From Actinomycetota bacterium (GTDB lineage Bacteria; Actinomycetota; Actinomycetes; S36-B12), in the NCBI GenBank assembly GCA_005798555.1, contig SYJA01000003.1, forward strand, positions 1-64,000: a DNA stretch of 64,000 nucleotides, written 5' to 3'. The translations under genes and the position numbers were made by a program. Below are positions 35,048-44,620 of this stretch, piece after piece (position 1 is the first letter of the stretch; every line of letters begins with the position of its first letter). The notes under the pieces are model-generated. The model did not search any database, had not been told where the DNA came from, and saw only the letters and a list, made by a program, of their open reading frames with translations.

Positions 35048-35493
35048 AATTCGTCTTCCCTTAAATCCTCGCCCGACTTGCCCTCGCATTTCGAGCAATG
35101 CCCGTGGATGGCCATATGCGAGATATCAGTCGTGAACCCTTGGTCCGCGCGCAGGCGATCAACAAAAGTAGCCGCCACGCCAGCCGGGACACTCACGACC
35201 GAGGAACAACGGTCACAGACCAGATGGATGTGGAGTTCTTCATCGACCGCATGATAGGTCGGGGCCCCGTGCCCGATATGGGCATGGGTGACGAGGCCGA
35301 CACTTTCCAGAACCTCAAGGGTGCGGTAGACCGTGGAGAGGTTCACGCCCGTAGCGGTGCGCTGCACTTCGACCAAAATGGTCTCCGGGGTTCCGTGTTG
35401 CAACCGCTCGACAGCCTCAAGCACCAGCTGGCGCTGTGGGGTTATGCGAAAACCGTGCTCGTGCAGGCGCCTATCCCAATCCTCACTCGCCAC
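35044..35493 (-). CDS. Fur-family metal-dependent regulator
   Basis: This 149-residue regulator has a winged-helix N-terminus (HGFRITPQRQLVLEAVERLQHGTPETILVEVQRT) and NLSTVYRTLEVLESVGLVTH, then the metal-binding HIHLVCDRCSSVV and a second Cys pair CSKC at the C-terminus. Two zinc-type Cys pairs are present. Zur or Fur identity cannot be fixed, but the adjacent ygfZ suggests iron-related control. It overlaps the nitrobindin gene by 11 bases. Confidence 0.88.
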   Translation of the reverse strand: MASEDWDRRLHEHGFRITPQRQLVLEAVERLQHGTPETILVEVQRTATGVNLSTVYRTLEVLESVGLVTHAHIGHGAPTYHAVDEELHIHLVCDRCSSVVSVPAGVAATFVDRLRADQGFTTDISHMAIHGHCSKCEGKSGEDLREDEL

Positions 35494-36031
35494 TTTCGTC
35501 TCCCTCAGCGATACGGGTAAGGGTAGCCGCGAGGTGATTGGTCATCTGCTGACCCATTGCAGCCATGTCGAAAGTCCAAAGCAGTCTGTCTTCGACTAAG
35601 CCATAGAGCCGGTGGCCATCGGTGTACTCCTTGGCGCTCTGCGTGCGGGCAACGACATCCGTGCGGAGTTCCGCACGGGCGCCGGTGATAACTGCATCCT
35701 CGATCCCGGTCACCTCAATTTGCCCGTACCAAACTTCGGCGTAGCCGGTCGGATGGGCGAGTTGCATTTCGAGCCGATTATCCGGGCGTGGGCGCCAGAA
35801 TCCAGTTTCAGTACCGAGCGGACGAACGCGGTTGCCGTCATCGTCGAGTAACCAACTACGTGACCAGTAGGAAATAAATGGTCGCCCGTCGCAGGCGAAT
35901 GAAACTTCTTGCCCGAATCGGAAATCCGCAATCGTTGGATACTGCCCGGTGCCAACGCCAACCCAATGGCCGACCAACCAAGAAAGCGGTAGCAACTCCT
36001 TAGGGAGAACCCCGACCGCGGTAGCGGCCAT
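35483..36031 (-). CDS. Nitrobindin family heme-binding beta-barrel protein
   Basis: This 182-residue protein has the nitrobindin (DUF1794, FABP-like) pattern. LSWLVGHWVGVGTGQYPTIADFRFGQEVSF (the GxWxGxGxG motif), then YWSRSWLLD and LHPETGFWRP-like TETGFWRPRP, and MAAMGQQMTNHLAATLTRI at the end. The family binds ferric heme and reacts with peroxynitrite or NO species. Homologues such as Rv0813c lie near glnR in M. tuberculosis (from memory). It starts 3 bases after the 37-residue membrane peptide and overlaps fur. Confidence 0.9.
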   Translation of the reverse strand: MAATAVGVLPKELLPLSWLVGHWVGVGTGQYPTIADFRFGQEVSFACDGRPFISYWSRSWLLDDDGNRVRPLGTETGFWRPRPDNRLEMQLAHPTGYAEVWYGQIEVTGIEDAVITGARAELRTDVVARTQSAKEYTDGHRLYGLVEDRLLWTFDMAAMGQQMTNHLAATLTRIAEGDESGE

Positions 36032-36034
36032 GAC

Positions 36035-36148
36035 TCACTCACCGCCTGTCATTGGTGCATCTAGCAATCGGTAAACCAGATAAAGGCAGCCGCCGGAAAG
36101 CAGCAAAGTGGCGCCGATTAGGAGGGTGGCTATCAATGCATCGAACAC
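36035..36148 (-). CDS. 37-residue single-span membrane peptide
   Basis: A short frame of 37 residues (MFDALIATLLIGATLLLSGG then CLYLVYRLLDAPMTGGE) makes one transmembrane segment with a short polar end. It is preceded by a -10 element TAGGCT (36161-36156 on the minus strand) with 7 nt to GTG 36148, so it looks leaderless. It stops 3 bases before nitrobindin, heading that operon. Its upstream frame continues but only as antisense to dsrE. Function unknown. Confidence 0.55.
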   Translation of the reverse strand: MFDALIATLLIGATLLLSGGCLYLVYRLLDAPMTGGE

Positions 36149-36155
36149 ATACGGC

Positions 36156-36161
36156 AGCCTA
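36156..36161 (-). promoter_or_regulatory. -10 element for leaderless peptide-nitrobindin-fur-ygfZ operon
   Basis: On the minus strand TAGGCT lies 7 nt before GTG 36148. It falls in the 19-base gap to the divergent dsrE start. Confidence 0.45.
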
Positions 36162-36167
36162 CTCCCT

Positions 36168-36542
36168 ATGAGTGGATCTGAATCCCGTCGCTTACTGGTC
36201 AAAGTGATGGTCGGCGCTGATGCACCTGAGCGCTGCTCACAGGGCTTCACCGTTGCCGCGATGGCCGCCGCCTCCGGTGTCGGGGTTGGGCTTTGGCTAA
36301 CCGGTGAGGCAGCTTGGTTCGCCTTACCAGGGCGCGCAGACGATTTCGTCCTAGCACATGCAGCGCCGCTATCGGATCTGCTTACCGGCATTTTGGCTGC
36401 CGGTACCGTCACCGTTTGCACCCAGTGCGCCCAGCGACGTGGCATTGAGGCCGCCGACGTGATTCCTGGAATCCGCATCGCCGGCGCCGCGGTGTTCGTC
36501 GAGGAAGCAATTCAGCCCGGGGTCCAGGCCCTCACCTACTAA
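36168..36542 (+). CDS. DsrE-family protein
   Basis: This 124-residue protein matches the DsrE/DsrF-like sulfur-relay fold: RLLVKVMVGADAPERCSQGFTVAAMAAASGVGVGLWLTGEAAW, then AHAAPLSDLLTGILAAGTVTVCTQCAQRRGI. A CTQC Cys pair could be redox active, but whether it carries sulfur is unknown. The start is ATG 36168, 19 bases from the divergent peptide. It converges with DUF4395. Confidence 0.8.
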   Translation: MSGSESRRLLVKVMVGADAPERCSQGFTVAAMAAASGVGVGLWLTGEAAWFALPGRADDFVLAHAAPLSDLLTGILAAGTVTVCTQCAQRRGIEAADVIPGIRIAGAAVFVEEAIQPGVQALTY

Positions 36543-36543
36543 G

Positions 36544-36999
36544 TCAGCCGGCAGATGACAGGCGCTTAGCTAGTACAAACACTTCACAGCCCAAGCAGAA
36601 GTTGAATGCCGCATTGAGGAAGGCCGCCGCCAGCGCAATAGCAACCGCGACGGTGGCAATCAAAGTACTCCCGAGAAGAATGGCCGCCAATGCGAATGCA
36701 ACAAAACAAAACCCAACTAATTGCGCAAATCGCGGTGGGGCCGCCGCCTCCAGCTCGACCGGTGCCGAGAGCCGAGGTGAGACGAAGGTCCGGAAAACCC
36801 AGCCATAGGGCTGGGCCCATAACCCCACAAAGGCGCCTAGAGCAAAGATGATCACCTGCCACGCGAGGAGTGCCGAGCCAACCGGGGTACCCATGGTGAT
36901 CAGCGCGATGGCAAGCACCACGGTGGTGATGGCACCTCCGAACCTAGGCCCCCGAGGGTCAATACGCGCGCGCGTGCAAACTTCGGTTGTGGTTGTCAT
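36544..36999 (-). CDS. DUF4395 family membrane protein
   Basis: This 151-residue protein has four membrane segments and the DUF4395 pattern: DPRGPRFGGAITTVVLAIALI, QPYGWVFRTFVSPRLSAPVELEAAAPPRFAQLVGF, and FNFCLGCEVFVLAKRL with Cys residues at the membrane edge. DUF4395 proteins often accompany thioredoxin or rhodanese genes in actinobacteria. The next gene upstream is thioredoxin-like, 84 bases away. Function unknown. Confidence 0.88.
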   Translation of the reverse strand: MTTTTEVCTRARIDPRGPRFGGAITTVVLAIALITMGTPVGSALLAWQVIIFALGAFVGLWAQPYGWVFRTFVSPRLSAPVELEAAAPPRFAQLVGFCFVAFALAAILLGSTLIATVAVAIALAAAFLNAAFNFCLGCEVFVLAKRLSSAG

Positions 37000-37083
37000 G
37001 TGGCAAAGGTAGGTTGCCGTTCAGTAGCCCATAGGTGGCCTTCAGTACTTAAGTCTGCTGGCTACTTGCAAGGATTTTGCAGG

Positions 37084-37518
37084 CTAGTCGAGTTGGCCCA
37101 AGGCCGCGATCACATCGACCTTTCTTGGCAAGCCACTTGCTCGGCGTCGTATGCGCCCCTCCTCATCTAGAACCAGCACCGTTGGCGTGCGCCTGATATC
37201 GAGTGCGCGCACCAGATCCAGATTGGCTTCGGCATCGATATCAACGTGCGCAACTCCGTCGACCATGCCACTTACCTCGATCAGGATTTGTCGAGTGGCG
37301 CGGCAGGGCTGGCAAAAAGCTGACGAAAACTGCACGAGGGTGGCACGGGCACCAAGGTCCCCACCGATGGTCTGCGCATCAAGGATCGCAACACCATGTT
37401 CTGTGGTCCCGGCACTGCGATGCTCGACCGTTTTCATCCGTCCGCTATTCGAGCGGTGCCAGAGCCCAAATGCGGTAGCCAGAATCACTATCGCAAGCAC
37501 CATGAAAATGCCAGTCAT
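37084..37518 (-). CDS. Membrane-anchored thioredoxin-like protein
   Basis: This 144-residue protein begins with a hydrophobic segment (MTGIFMVLAIVILATAFGLW) and continues as a thioredoxin domain with the redox motif SSAFCQPCRATRQIL (C-x-x-C, about residue 70) and the cis-Pro stretch RRTPTVLVLD. It probably reduces disulfides in the cell envelope or at the membrane. ATG 37518 overlaps the hydrolase stop (ATGA). The order thioredoxin - glnR - mshD follows that of Rv0816c-Rv0819 (from memory). Confidence 0.9.
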   Translation of the reverse strand: MTGIFMVLAIVILATAFGLWHRSNSGRMKTVEHRSAGTTEHGVAILDAQTIGGDLGARATLVQFSSAFCQPCRATRQILIEVSGMVDGVAHVDIDAEANLDLVRALDIRRTPTVLVLDEEGRIRRRASGLPRKVDVIAALGQLD

Positions 37519-38324
37519 TGGCAATCACCTGGAATCGTGCGTGGGTCGCCTTCACATCGCTTGGCCGCCCATCGCCCGATGTCCTCGATGGTTTGGCGAT
37601 CGATTGCCGACTCCGCGTGACCGAAGCCCCCAATTATCCACTCCTCGGATTGCACACTTCCGCCATCGATCGCTGCGCGATACAGCGCGTGCGCATGCTC
37701 AACCGGAAAATAGCGATCGACGGTGCCGTGCACAACCAACAACGGGATCCCGCCCAACTCGGCAGCCGCTTCTACGGGAGGGATCGGCGGTGGAGTTGGC
37801 CACGGGTCCGAACCGATCCGCACCCCACGAGTTCGCATCGCAGCTCGGCCGGCAGGTGTCTCGACAAGGCGATGCACAAGGCGCATAACCGGCGTGCCCC
37901 GGTAGTACCAAAACGCGGTGCCGCTAACACTGACTACCGCATCTACCTGTGCCGTCGTTTGGCGTTGCAGTGCGGCTTCGCGCACCACCACCGATCCGCC
38001 CATCGAAAAACCCACTGATGCGACTTGCTGGTAGCCAAGACCCCGGGCCCAGGTGACCGCGGCTGCGACGTCATGTACTTCATCCATCCCCAGCGTGGAC
38101 TTGCCGCCGGATCGCCCGTGCCCGCGCAAATCGAGCGCAACTACCCCGCCGAAATCCCGCAGCCCGGCAATGACTTTCTGGATCCGCTCCTGCCGCCAAC
38201 CACCGGTGAAACCGTGCACTACCACGAAGGCGAGTTGAGCGCCGGGGCTCGGCCCCGCCGTATGGGACGCACTGATACGCAGCCCATCAGCGGTCATCAA
38301 AGTCACCTGCTGGTCCGCGAACAT
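37515..38324 (-). CDS. Alpha/beta hydrolase
   Basis: This 269-residue serine hydrolase-fold protein has the oxyanion HGFTGGWR (about residue 38), LDLRGHGRSGG, the nucleophile GFSMGGSVVVREAAL (about residue 108), an acid Asp in HGTVDRYFP and the His in GFGHAESA. All three triad residues appear present, unlike the gene at 2462. It has no signal peptide and the substrate is unknown. It is divergent from glnR by 32 bases and coupled to the thioredoxin gene. Confidence 0.85.
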   Translation of the reverse strand: MFADQQVTLMTADGLRISASHTAGPSPGAQLAFVVVHGFTGGWRQERIQKVIAGLRDFGGVVALDLRGHGRSGGKSTLGMDEVHDVAAAVTWARGLGYQQVASVGFSMGGSVVVREAALQRQTTAQVDAVVSVSGTAFWYYRGTPVMRLVHRLVETPAGRAAMRTRGVRIGSDPWPTPPPIPPVEAAAELGGIPLLVVHGTVDRYFPVEHAHALYRAAIDGGSVQSEEWIIGGFGHAESAIDRQTIEDIGRWAAKRCEGDPRTIPGDCQ

Positions 38325-38344
38325 CCGCCTAGTCTTCCGGACGG

Positions 38345-38350
38345 TAGAGT
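38345..38350 (+). promoter_or_regulatory. -10 element for leaderless glnR message
   Basis: TAGAGT ends 6 nt before ATG 38357. No ribosome site is present. Confidence 0.5.
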
Positions 38351-38356
38351 GGGCGC

Positions 38357-39094
38357 ATGCGCTTGGTCCTGTTAACCCGAGCTATGGAGCCTTCTTTTGA
38401 GGTGCTTCCCGCCCTCAGCCTGCTGGCCCACCATGTGCGAACCCTGCCAGCCGAGCCCACCGCCTTGCTTTCGGCACCCGACTGTGACGCCTTGATCGTT
38501 GATGGTCGACGCGATCTGCCAGCGGTACGCGGCCTCACCCGGCTGATCCGCCAAACCGGGGTTGATGTGCCAGTGCTCTTGGTTACCACCGAAGGTGGCC
38601 TCTCGGCTATTCAATGGGATTGGGGCATGGACGAAGTCCTCGTTGACACCACCTCACCCGCTGAACTTGAGGCGCGCCTTCGCCTGGCGGTATCGCGCGT
38701 GCATGAAATCAAGGGCGCACCTGCGGGTGAGCCCGAGGAGATCCGTAGTGGCGAGTTGATGATTGATGAGGCCACCTATACCGCAAAGCTTCGCGGTCGC
38801 ACTTTGGATCTCACCTTTAAGGAGTTTGAACTCTTAAAGTACCTCGCTCAACACGCTGGTCGCGTCTTCACGAGAGCGCTTCTCCTGCAAGAGGTTTGGG
38901 GTTACGACTACTTTGGAGGTACGCGGACTGTTGACGTTCACGTCCGCCGCCTTAGAGCAAAGCTTGGCGTGGAGGACGAAGCACTGATTGGTACCGTGCG
39001 AAATGTCGGATACCGATTTGTGCCCCAGCGCACCGACGACTCCACCCTTGCCACTTTGGACTCCTCGGCTGTTGCCCGCTCATCGAGCGCGTAA
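38357..39094 (+). CDS. glnR: GlnR-like orphan OmpR-type regulator of nitrogen metabolism
   Basis: This 245-residue protein has an atypical receiver domain ([45 protein letters not shown] with one Asp) lacking the DD pair and the conserved Lys. The winged-helix domain is normal: [39 protein letters not shown]. GlnR acts unphosphorylated and activates glnA and amt genes. It is followed by mshD, as in M. tuberculosis Rv0818-Rv0819 (from memory), which supports the name. It may regulate the GS-like genes here, but no clear GlnR box was found before them. Confidence 0.85.
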   Translation: MRLVLLTRAMEPSFEVLPALSLLAHHVRTLPAEPTALLSAPDCDALIVDGRRDLPAVRGLTRLIRQTGVDVPVLLVTTEGGLSAIQWDWGMDEVLVDTTSPAELEARLRLAVSRVHEIKGAPAGEPEEIRSGELMIDEATYTAKLRGRTLDLTFKEFELLKYLAQHAGRVFTRALLLQEVWGYDYFGGTRTVDVHVRRLRAKLGVEDEALIGTVRNVGYRFVPQRTDDSTLATLDSSAVARSSSA

Positions 39095-39098
39095 TCCC

Positions 39099-40028
39099 GT
39101 GCCCGACCTGGAAGTCACCTCACATCTAAGTGACGATGAGACCGTGGAAGTCTCAAACCTAGTAGAGCGCGTTACGCATGCCGATGGCCTGCATCCGCTG
39201 TCAGAGCACGTCTGGCTTCACGTGCGTCACGGTGGCGACCTACATGACCAACATTTCCTGATGCGTAGCGATGGCATCCTCGTCGGTTATGCGCACCTGG
39301 ACGCTACTGACAAAGTCGCCGGCCCGAGCGCCGAACTTGCGGTTCATCCACAGTATCGGCGCAACGGGATCGGGCACACTCTCGTGCAGTCAATGCTCGA
39401 CGAAATACCAGACCAGCCACTTCGGCTGTGGGCACATGGTGAGCAAGCAGCAGCGATTGCACTAGCACGCTCCATGAATTTCATTGACAGTCGAGTACTC
39501 TGGCAGATGCGTCGATCCCTGCGAGCGCCACTTAGCCAACCCAATTTGCCTGCCGGTATCACCCTGCGAAGTTTCAATCCCAAACTGGATATGGAATCGT
39601 GGCTCGCAGTCAATCACCGCGCCTTTGCCGACCACCCCGAGCAGGGCGGGTGGCAGCTGCCTGACCTCCAGCGACGGATGCAGGAGCCCTGGTTTTCGAC
39701 CGACGGCTTCATCTTGGCTATTGCAACAGCCACCGGCGACATCGCCGGATTTCACTGGACCAAAGTTCATGGGGCATCCGGCCATGCACCGCATGCGCAC
39801 GAGGAGATCGGTGAGGTTTACGTGGTCGGCGTAGATCCGGCCTGGCAGGGGGCCGGCCTCGGCCGGGCGCTCACCATCGTTGGGCTGCAATACCTTAGAA
39901 ACCTCAGCCTCGGTCAGGCAATGCTGTACGTCGACGCGACCAATGGTCCTGCCATCGCCCTCTATACCGGCTTGGGTTTTGCGCGCTGGGACACCGATGT
40001 TCTCTATTCGCAGGATGCTCGCCATTAG
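39099..40028 (+). CDS. mshD: Mycothiol synthase
   Basis: This 309-residue protein has two GNAT acetyltransferase domains; it acetylates Cys-GlcN-Ins to mycothiol, the last step. The first has AELAVHPQYRRNGIGHTLVQSML with an R-x-x-G-x-G acetyl-CoA loop. The second has GEVYVVGVDPAWQGAGLGRALTIVGLQYL and LYVDATNGPAIALYTGLGF. GTG 39099 starts 4 bases after the glnR stop; the longer reading overlaps glnR and is rejected. The two msh genes are about 14.7 kb apart. Confidence 0.93.
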   Translation: MPDLEVTSHLSDDETVEVSNLVERVTHADGLHPLSEHVWLHVRHGGDLHDQHFLMRSDGILVGYAHLDATDKVAGPSAELAVHPQYRRNGIGHTLVQSMLDEIPDQPLRLWAHGEQAAAIALARSMNFIDSRVLWQMRRSLRAPLSQPNLPAGITLRSFNPKLDMESWLAVNHRAFADHPEQGGWQLPDLQRRMQEPWFSTDGFILAIATATGDIAGFHWTKVHGASGHAPHAHEEIGEVYVVGVDPAWQGAGLGRALTIVGLQYLRNLSLGQAMLYVDATNGPAIALYTGLGFARWDTDVLYSQDARH

Positions 40029-40037
40029 TTGTTAACC
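40029..40037 (+). promoter_or_regulatory. TTGTTAACC motif before ppk1, shared with the senX3/phoU region
   Basis: TTGTTAACC occurs at 40029-40037, 22 bases before ppk1, and at 23566-23574 between senX3 and phoU. The shared 9-mer could be a phosphate-control site, but one chance match in a 64-kb window is not unlikely. Confidence 0.25.
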
Positions 40038-40058
40038 AAACTATGGGAGCATCAGCCC

Positions 40059-42170
40059 ATGACAGGCAACCAGGAGAACCCCGAGAACTCACCAAATGCC
40101 GCGAGCCCGGAACCGATTTCCAGCGTAGACCGCTTCCTCGATCGCGAATTATCTTGGTTGGCATTCAACCAGCGGGTCCTTGAATTAGCCGAGGACGACC
40201 GCCTGCCGGTTCTAGAGCGCGCCAAATTCCTCGCAATTTTCGCCAGCAATCTAGACGAGTTCTTCATGGTTAGAGTTGCCGGGCTCAAACGCCGCATCGC
40301 CACCGGTATCGCGGTTCGAGCCGCGAACGGCAACACACCTCGCGAGGTTCTCGAAAACATCTGGGAGCGCGCCCACGCGATGCAGCGTGAGCAGGCTCAG
40401 GTTTTCCACGTCGACGTCATTCCCGGGCTGCTGGAGGCCGGGATCGAATTACTGCGTTGGCAAGACCTCACTCAGAATGAACGCGCCGATATGGATCGAT
40501 TCTTCGATTCGCAGGTGTTCCCGGTGCTTACTCCACTTGCGGTGGACCCGTCACACCCATTTCCTTATATCAGCGGGCTATCACTCAATCTCGCCGTTGT
40601 GGTGCGCAATCCAGTCAGTGGCACCGAGTTGTTCGCCCGCGTCAAAGTGCCCCCATCGTTGCCCCGATTCGTTAAAGTGGCACCGCAGCGCTTTGTGCCA
40701 CTTGAAGATGTAATCGGTGCGCACCTCGACGATCTATTCCCGGGCATGCAGATTCTGCAGAATCACTCATTTCGAGTAACCCGCAACGAGGATGTGGAAG
40801 TCGAGGAGGATGACGCCGAGAACCTCCTGCTGGCATTGGAACGCGAACTCATGCGGCGCCGCTTCGGCCCACCGGTGCGCCTTGAGGTCGAACAATCAAT
40901 CGACCCGCACGTACTCGAATTGCTCATGAGCGAACTCGACGTGAACGAGCACGAGGTCTTTCGGATACCCGGACCACTTGACCTGACCGGCCTCTGGGAT
41001 TTTTACGCATTGGATCGTGACGACCTAAAGCTTCGAAAGTTTGTCTCAAAGACCTCACGGCAACTTGCCGGTGTCGAGTCGGCATCAGCGCCTGATGTCC
41101 TCGCCTGTATTCGTGAACGCGATATTTTGCTGCACCACCCTTATGACTCATTCTCAACTAGCGTTCAATTATTCCTTGAGCAGGCCGCGGTTGACCCCAA
41201 TGTGCTCGCAATCAAGCAGACCCTTTACCGCACGAGCGGTGATTCCCCAATTGTTGATGCGCTCATCACCGCAGCCCAAGAGGGTAAGCAGGTGCTTGCC
41301 ATCGTCGAAATCAAGGCACGCTTTGATGAAGAGAACAACATCGCCTGGAGCCGTAAACTTGAAGAAGCCGGAGTCCATGTTGTGTACGGGCTGGTCGGCT
41401 TAAAAACCCACAGCAAGTTGTCAATGGTCGTGCGTAATGACGGTGATCAACTCCGCCGCTATTGCCATATCGGCACCGGGAACTATCACCCCAAGACCGC
41501 CCGTCTGTATGAGGATTTTGGCCTGCTCACCTGCAGTACGTCAGTCGGTGATGACGTTGCTAATCTTTTCAATGTCCTGTCCGGCTACTCAATGAACACC
41601 GAGTACGACCGATTGCTCGTAGCCCCGCACTCGGTGCGCTCAGGGTTACTAGAAAAGATCGACCGCGAGATCGAGCACCATGGACAAGGTCGGCCCGCAC
41701 GAATCCGGTTCAAGGTAAATGCACTTGTTGATGAGAGAGTCGTCGATGCTCTTTACCGAGCTTCCGCCGCAGGAGTGCCCGTAGAAATCTGGGTTCGCGG
41801 CATCTGCTCACTGCGCCCTAGCGTGCCGGGGCTTAGTGAAAGTATTCGTGTGATAAGCATCCTTGGTCGATTCCTGGAGCACTCACGTTGCTACGGATTC
41901 GAAAATGGCGGAGTACCCGAGCTTTGGATCGGATCCGCCGACATGATGCACCGCAATCTTGATCGCCGGGTGGAGGCACTCGTGCAGTTGCGCGACCCGC
42001 AGCATCTAACCGAGATCAACGAGCTATTCGACCTAGCCTTCGATGCAGGCACGTCTGCGTGGGACTTAAACGCTGATGGCTCATGGACCCGCCGCACTCA
42101 CAGTGCCGACGGTGCCCTACTCCTCGATTTCCAAGAGACCCTTATCGCGGGCAACCGGGGTACTTCGTGA
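40059..42170 (+). CDS. ppk1: Polyphosphate kinase 1
   Basis: This 703-residue enzyme polymerises the gamma phosphate of ATP to polyphosphate. The N domain starts at [53 protein letters not shown]. The catalytic histidine lies in [25 protein letters not shown] (about residue 460), and the second PLD-like domain has [15 protein letters not shown] and [20 protein letters not shown] 40059 follows a GGGAGC site; the TTG reading from 40029 adds ten implausible residues. It is translationally coupled to the CYTH/CHAD gene (GTGA). Confidence 0.95.
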   Translation: MTGNQENPENSPNAASPEPISSVDRFLDRELSWLAFNQRVLELAEDDRLPVLERAKFLAIFASNLDEFFMVRVAGLKRRIATGIAVRAANGNTPREVLENIWERAHAMQREQAQVFHVDVIPGLLEAGIELLRWQDLTQNERADMDRFFDSQVFPVLTPLAVDPSHPFPYISGLSLNLAVVVRNPVSGTELFARVKVPPSLPRFVKVAPQRFVPLEDVIGAHLDDLFPGMQILQNHSFRVTRNEDVEVEEDDAENLLLALERELMRRRFGPPVRLEVEQSIDPHVLELLMSELDVNEHEVFRIPGPLDLTGLWDFYALDRDDLKLRKFVSKTSRQLAGVESASAPDVLACIRERDILLHHPYDSFSTSVQLFLEQAAVDPNVLAIKQTLYRTSGDSPIVDALITAAQEGKQVLAIVEIKARFDEENNIAWSRKLEEAGVHVVYGLVGLKTHSKLSMVVRNDGDQLRRYCHIGTGNYHPKTARLYEDFGLLTCSTSVGDDVANLFNVLSGYSMNTEYDRLLVAPHSVRSGLLEKIDREIEHHGQGRPARIRFKVNALVDERVVDALYRASAAGVPVEIWVRGICSLRPSVPGLSESIRVISILGRFLEHSRCYGFENGGVPELWIGSADMMHRNLDRRVEALVQLRDPQHLTEINELFDLAFDAGTSAWDLNADGSWTRRTHSADGALLLDFQETLIAGNRGTS

Positions 42171-43696
42171 CACCGGCGCAAGTCCACCGCGAAATTGAAC
42201 GCAAGCTGCGGGTGCCTGCCGAGTTCGAGTTTCCCGATCTGCAGGGCAGCGCGGTAATTGGTTCCTGGGAACCCGGTGCGCCATTTGAGATGACCGCCGT
42301 CTACTACGACACTCCTGGGCTTCGGCTCTTCCGCTGGCGGATAACCATGCGCCGGCGAGTTGGGGGCAAGGATGCTGGCTGGCATCTCAAACTGCCGGTG
42401 GCAAATACTGATGGTCCCGCACGCGATGAACTTCAATTGCCACTTGAAGCGGGGGCTCCCGGAGTGGTTCCGGCCGTCCTCGCCGACATAGTTTCACCCC
42501 TAGTTCGAGATGCACAGTTACTACCACTCGTCACGGTGACCACGAGCCGTACCCCTTATTTGGTGTTGGATTCGAATGGCTCCGGAATTATCGAGATCGT
42601 CGATGATCGGGTTGTCGTCTCGGAGACCGCAAATCAGACTACGACCAGTTTCCGCGAGATCGAAGTCGAGGCGCTGGATGCCGAGGATGCCAACGCACTT
42701 GCCCTGATAGATTCAATAGCCGCAGCCTTCATCGATGTTGGTGCCGTTCCTGGTTCAACAAGTAAGGCTGCGAGCGCGTTTGGTGCACGCGCTACCGCGC
42801 CACCGGATATCCCGGCTATGCCAATGACAACCCGCGAGGGGGTTGCGATTGATGCAATTCGCGCAATCATCGGGGAACACACGCGGCATTTACTCTTTGC
42901 CGACGTAGGCGTGCGGTGCGATGCCGAGGACTCCGTGCATCAGATGCGGGTCGCGGCACGTCGGCTACGCAGCACCTTACGCACTTTCGGTCCGCTGCTT
43001 GATGAGGAGTGGACGGCCACCCTGACCGAGGAGTTGGCGTGGATGGCCCAGGAGATGGGGGCAATACGCGATACAGAGGTACTACTTAAGAGGCTCATCA
43101 AGGATGCGAAGATCCTGGATCCCAATGACGATCTAGCACCAACCGCAATCAACAATTGGCTGCAGGCCCGCTTGATCAGCGCCCGAGCGGGCGCGCTGGC
43201 CGGGCTTCGCAGTGACCGACATGAGTACCTACTGGAAGATCTGGTCACCGCAGCGCGCGAGCCGAAGGTAAGAGACGACGCGTACTTACCTTGCGCAGAG
43301 GTGCTGCCAAAACTTGTTGCACGTGAATGGTCCGCCTTGCGTAAGTCCGTGAGTGGACTTCAGGAGGACACCCCGAGCGCCGTCTGGCACCGAGCCCGGA
43401 TTAAGGCCAAGCGTGCGCGCTATGCCGTCGAGGCCGTGTCCCCGATTTTCGGGCCCGCAGCGGCGGCATTTGGGAGCGCACTTGCAGACGTCACCGAGGT
43501 GCTAGGCGAACATCAGGACACCTATATTGCCCAACATCTGCTCCTTGAGTTAGTAGACAAAGCTAACGGGCCCACCGCTTTCATGCTCGGACGCCTCTAC
43601 TCCTATGAAATTGAGCGTGAAATGGCATACCGTGACGACTTCAGCAACCTCTGGCCCGAGGTTCGCAAAGCCGCCAAGCGCTCAGGCTTGGTGTGA
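42167..43696 (+). CDS. CYTH and CHAD domain protein
   Basis: This 509-residue protein has an N-terminal CYTH triphosphate tunnel domain ([12 protein letters not shown] with the E-x-E-x-K motif, about residues 6-15) and a C-terminal CHAD domain ([24 protein letters not shown], about 260, and [17 protein letters not shown], about 420). The CHAD histidine-rich helices bind polyphosphate, which fits the ppk1 neighbour. GTG 42167 overlaps the ppk1 stop by 4 bases. Whether it degrades, binds or localises polyphosphate is unknown. Confidence 0.93.
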   Translation: MTPAQVHREIERKLRVPAEFEFPDLQGSAVIGSWEPGAPFEMTAVYYDTPGLRLFRWRITMRRRVGGKDAGWHLKLPVANTDGPARDELQLPLEAGAPGVVPAVLADIVSPLVRDAQLLPLVTVTTSRTPYLVLDSNGSGIIEIVDDRVVVSETANQTTTSFREIEVEALDAEDANALALIDSIAAAFIDVGAVPGSTSKAASAFGARATAPPDIPAMPMTTREGVAIDAIRAIIGEHTRHLLFADVGVRCDAEDSVHQMRVAARRLRSTLRTFGPLLDEEWTATLTEELAWMAQEMGAIRDTEVLLKRLIKDAKILDPNDDLAPTAINNWLQARLISARAGALAGLRSDRHEYLLEDLVTAAREPKVRDDAYLPCAEVLPKLVAREWSALRKSVSGLQEDTPSAVWHRARIKAKRARYAVEAVSPIFGPAAAAFGSALADVTEVLGEHQDTYIAQHLLLELVDKANGPTAFMLGRLYSYEIEREMAYRDDFSNLWPEVRKAAKRSGLV

Positions 43697-43700
43697 CCCG

Positions 43701-44618
43701 ATGTCAAATAGTGATCTAGTCCGTGCCGCAGGGGTGGTCCTCCTGCGCGGTACCCCAGAAGATCGCGAAGTCCTCATCGTGCACCGGCCAAGGCGAAGCG
43801 ACTGGTCACTGCCAAAGGGCAAAGTTGACCCAGGTGAGCACGTGCTCGCCGCAGCCTTGCGTGAGTGCATGGAAGAGTCAGGACACCTACCACAACTGGG
43901 TGCCCCGCTACCGACTTTGGCTTATAACGCACTTGGCCGACCCAAGCAGGTGCAGTACTGGGCAGCATCCGTCCGAAGCAACGAGACTTTTCTTCCTAAT
44001 GATGAAGTTGATGAAATCCGCTGGCTACCAGTAAGTCAGGCACGGCACCAACTCACTTACGAACACGATGCCGATACCGTTGAAGCAGCAACCGCTCTGC
44101 CAACGACGATACCGCTGATAGTCCTGCGCCACACTCAAGCGGTTAAGCGCACTGACTTCAGCGGGACAAGTGACGAGCTGCGCCCCCTGAGCGACAAAGG
44201 TCGGTCACAAGCCAAGTCCCTGATCCCACTGCTTGACTCATTCGGCATTAAGGCGGTGCACTCTTCTGATGCAAACCGTTGCCTTGAGACTGTTGCGGGA
44301 CTGGCCGCCTTCCTAGATGTCGAGGTGCATTTTGAATCCAAACTTAGCGAAGGGGGATTTGAACTAGACCCGAAGCAGGCGCGGAAGCGAATGATCCAGC
44401 TTTCAGAGCAACGAAGTCCGACGGTCATCTGCTCGCACCGACCCGTGCTGCCTGCCCTCATGCGGGCCATAACAGCGACCTTGGATGTTGAAGTTGCCCC
44501 GGAAATCTGGGATACCAAGCTTTCACCCGGCAGTTTCATCGTCGTGCATCGCGTGTTCAACGAAGATGCGCGACCACGCGTGATAGCTGTCGAACGTCAC
44601 GACCTAGCTGAGGTCTAG
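43701..44618 (+). CDS. NUDIX hydrolase fused to histidine phosphatase (MutT1-like)
   Basis: This 305-residue protein has an N-terminal NUDIX domain with the box GKVDPGEHVLAAALRECMEESG (about residues 37-58) and a C-terminal histidine-phosphatase domain (IVLRHTQAVKR, about 135; SDANRCLETVAGL, about 190; ICSHRPVLPALM, about 255). It is like mycobacterial MutT1, which hydrolyses 8-oxo-dGTP and diadenosine polyphosphates, and the ppk1-mutT1 neighbourhood is the same as in Rv2984-Rv2985 (from memory). ATG 43701 is 4 bases after the CYTH/CHAD stop. The phosphatase motif is RHT rather than the usual RHG. Confidence 0.88.
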   Translation: MSNSDLVRAAGVVLLRGTPEDREVLIVHRPRRSDWSLPKGKVDPGEHVLAAALRECMEESGHLPQLGAPLPTLAYNALGRPKQVQYWAASVRSNETFLPNDEVDEIRWLPVSQARHQLTYEHDADTVEAATALPTTIPLIVLRHTQAVKRTDFSGTSDELRPLSDKGRSQAKSLIPLLDSFGIKAVHSSDANRCLETVAGLAAFLDVEVHFESKLSEGGFELDPKQARKRMIQLSEQRSPTVICSHRPVLPALMRAITATLDVEVAPEIWDTKLSPGSFIVVHRVFNEDARPRVIAVERHDLAEV

Positions 44619-44620
44619 AT

